Assembly (NCBI GenBank): GCA_040752515.1
Contig: JBFMGQ010000002.1
Span: 1-64,000 of the forward strand
Source: Tenuifilum sp040752515
GTDB lineage: Bacteria > Bacteroidota > Bacteroidia > Bacteroidales > Tenuifilaceae
Length of the DNA stretch: 64,000 bases
Reading direction: 5' to 3'
The translations under genes were made by a program, and so were the position numbers. Positions 62,759-64,000 of the stretch are shown piece by piece; positions within the stretch are counted from its first letter, which is position 1; the number at the start of each line of letters is the position of its first letter. The notes beneath the pieces were generated by a model, which saw only the letters and a list, made by a program, of their open reading frames with translations, was not told where the DNA came from and did no database searches.

Positions 62759-64000
62759 ATGCAAACAGGAAAAATAGGTGTAACCACTGAGAACATTTTC
62801 CCAATTATTAAGAAGTTTTTGTATTCCGATCACGAGATATTTCTTAGGGAGTTAATATCAAACGCAGTAGATGCCACACAAAAGTTGAAAACGTTGGCAT
62901 CGGTTGGTGATTTCAAGGGAGAGCTTGGCGACCTTACCATTAGGGTTAAGGTTGATAAAAAGCATGGTACCCTTACCATAAGCGATAGCGGAGTGGGCAT
63001 GACAGCCGATGAAATTGACCGCTTCATTAACCAAATTGCTTTTTCGGGTGCTGAGGAATTTCTGGAGAAGTATAAGGCTCAGGCAAATGGCATAATTGGC
63101 CACTTTGGGCTTGGTTTTTACTCGTCGTTCATGGTAAGCGACAGGGTTGAAATTGTTACCCGTTCGTGGCAGGAGGGTGCTAAAGCCGTTCGCTGGAGTT
63201 GCGATGGAACACCTGAGTATAAGATTGAGGATGCCGACCGTGAGGCTCGCGGAACCGATATCGTTTTACACATCAGCGACGATTCAAAGGAGTTCCTTGA
63301 GGAGCATAGGATTGAGGAGTTGCTTCGCAAGTATTGCCGCTTCCTTCCCATACCCATTGCTTTCGGAACCGAAAAGGAGTGGAAGGATGGAAAGGAGGTT
63401 GACACAGGAAAGGACAGAATAATTAACGATACCAATCCGCTTTGGACTCGTAAACCTGCTGAGCTTAAGGATGAGGACTACCAAAAGTTTTACCGTGACC
63501 TTTACCCTGCTCAGGAAGAGCCTCTTTTCTACATCCATCTGAATGTTGATTACCCCTTTAACCTTACGGGTATCCTTTACTTCCCGCGCATCAAAACTAA
63601 CTTCGATATTCAAAAGAATAAGATTCAGCTTTACTGCAACCAGGTTTATGTAACCGATTCGGTTGAGGGCATTGTGCCTGAATTTTTGACATTACTTCAT
63701 GGCGTTATCGACTCGCCCGATATCCCCTTGAACGTTTCTCGTAGCTATCTGCAAAGCGATTCAAATGTTAAGAAAATATCGTCGCACATTACCAAAAAGG
63801 TAGCCGACAGGCTTCAGGAAATATTCAAGAACGATCGCGAGCAATTTGAGAAGAAGTGGGACGACCTTAAGCTTTTCATCACCTTTGGTATGATTACCGA
63901 CGAAAAGTTCTATGAACGTGCTGAGAAATTTGCTTTACTTAAGAATGTTGATGGTAAGTATTTCACCTTTGAGGAATATGAGAAGCTGGTTAAGGATAAC
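62759..64000 (+). CDS. htpG: Molecular chaperone HtpG (Hsp90), 3' end beyond window
   Basis: Hsp90-type ATP-dependent chaperone. The first 414 codons are present without a stop and the gene runs past the window edge. The GHKL ATPase domain is complete: HEIFLRELISNAVDAT, ISDSGVGMTADEI, NQIAFSGAEEFLEKY and IGHFGLGFYSSFMVSD. The middle domain follows, with FYIHLNVDYPFNLTGILYFP and IDSPDIPLNVSRSYLQ (conserved catalytic Arg). The ATG at 62759 gives the typical start MQTGKIGVTTENIFPIIKKFLYSDHE. Confidence 0.96.
   Translation, partial: MQTGKIGVTTENIFPIIKKFLYSDHEIFLRELISNAVDATQKLKTLASVGDFKGELGDLTIRVKVDKKHGTLTISDSGVGMTADEIDRFINQIAFSGAEEFLEKYKAQANGIIGHFGLGFYSSFMVSDRVEIVTRSWQEGAKAVRWSCDGTPEYKIEDADREARGTDIVLHISDDSKEFLEEHRIEELLRKYCRFLPIPIAFGTEKEWKDGKEVDTGKDRIINDTNPLWTRKPAELKDEDYQKFYRDLYPAQEEPLFYIHLNVDYPFNLTGILYFPRIKTNFDIQKNKIQLYCNQVYVTDSVEGIVPEFLTLLHGVIDSPDIPLNVSRSYLQSDSNVKKISSHITKKVADRLQEIFKNDREQFEKKWDDLKLFITFGMITDEKFYERAEKFALLKNVDGKYFTFEEYEKLVKDN

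Overview
The window is chromosomal, moderately AT-rich DNA from a member of the Bacteroidota, most likely Bacteroidales or a close relative. The evidence is: gliding-type ABC genes gldF-gldG; a lipid A synthesis gene (lpxB), so Gram-negative; a futalosine-pathway menaquinone gene (mqnA); exported DPP IV-, DPP III- and CTP-type peptidases; a six-repeat ribosomal protein S1 of about 610 residues; and many promoters of the Bacteroidota type, TTG-N19to22-TAnnTTTG, a few bases upstream of starts with little Shine-Dalgarno sequence. Coding density is high. No prophage, insertion sequence, CRISPR array, rRNA gene or clear genomic island was seen. Most genes are core or lineage housekeeping genes.

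Region by region. 1-3.4 kb: a hybrid sensor-kinase-like protein with an eroded ATPase domain, then Xaa-Pro aminopeptidase. 3.4-9 kb (minus strand): a nucleotide-sugar operon read uxs, rfbA, rfbC, rfbD, phosphoglucomutase, yjbQ, in which rfbB (dTDP-glucose 4,6-dehydratase) is absent and a UDP-xylose synthase-type gene comes first. 9-18.4 kb: rpsA, a STAS protein coupled to RNase Z, guaA, a CTP-type peptidase, a DEAD-box helicase and a THUMP RNA methyltransferase. 18.4-24 kb: a SiaB-SiaC kinase/phosphoprotein pair converging on a three-gene minus operon (lipoprotein, secreted protein, ABCG-like transporter with extra N-terminal domains). 24-31 kb: DPP IV, a MATE transporter, a peptidase/beta-propeller/outer-membrane-barrel fusion and a small TM1266-like regulator. 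31-38 kb: surE, a small membrane protein, lpxB, a SpoIID-like protein, gldF, gldG and a DUF4340-like gene. 38-45.7 kb: dnaN, a DnaQ-like exonuclease, a membrane methyltransferase, a lipid kinase, an FAH hydrolase, an HD protein, a small HTH protein, a HAD phosphatase and a membrane protein. 45.7-55 kb: an aminotransferase, mltG, an exported nitroreductase, the mqnA-nfeD-GNAT operon (minus), purB and an MsbA-like exporter. 55-64 kb: two tRNA-Ser genes flanking a DUF6132 gene, HU, a SpoU methyltransferase, a LytTR regulator, a class III aminotransferase, a secreted protein, a DPP III lipoprotein, a membrane-anchored pseudo-receiver and the 5' two thirds of htpG.

The unifying themes are envelope construction (nucleotide sugars, lipid A, MsbA-like export, MltG, SpoIID, barrel protein), periplasmic peptide degradation (PepP, DPP IV, DPP III, CTP) and signalling by proteins whose catalytic or acceptor residues have been lost. 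No complete, clearly new system is evident. The best candidates for undescribed biology are the lipoprotein/secreted protein/ABC operon, the tail-anchored pseudo-receiver, the kinase with an eroded ATP site and the orphan SiaB-SiaC pair. All gene calls are from reading translations and motifs; no database search was run.
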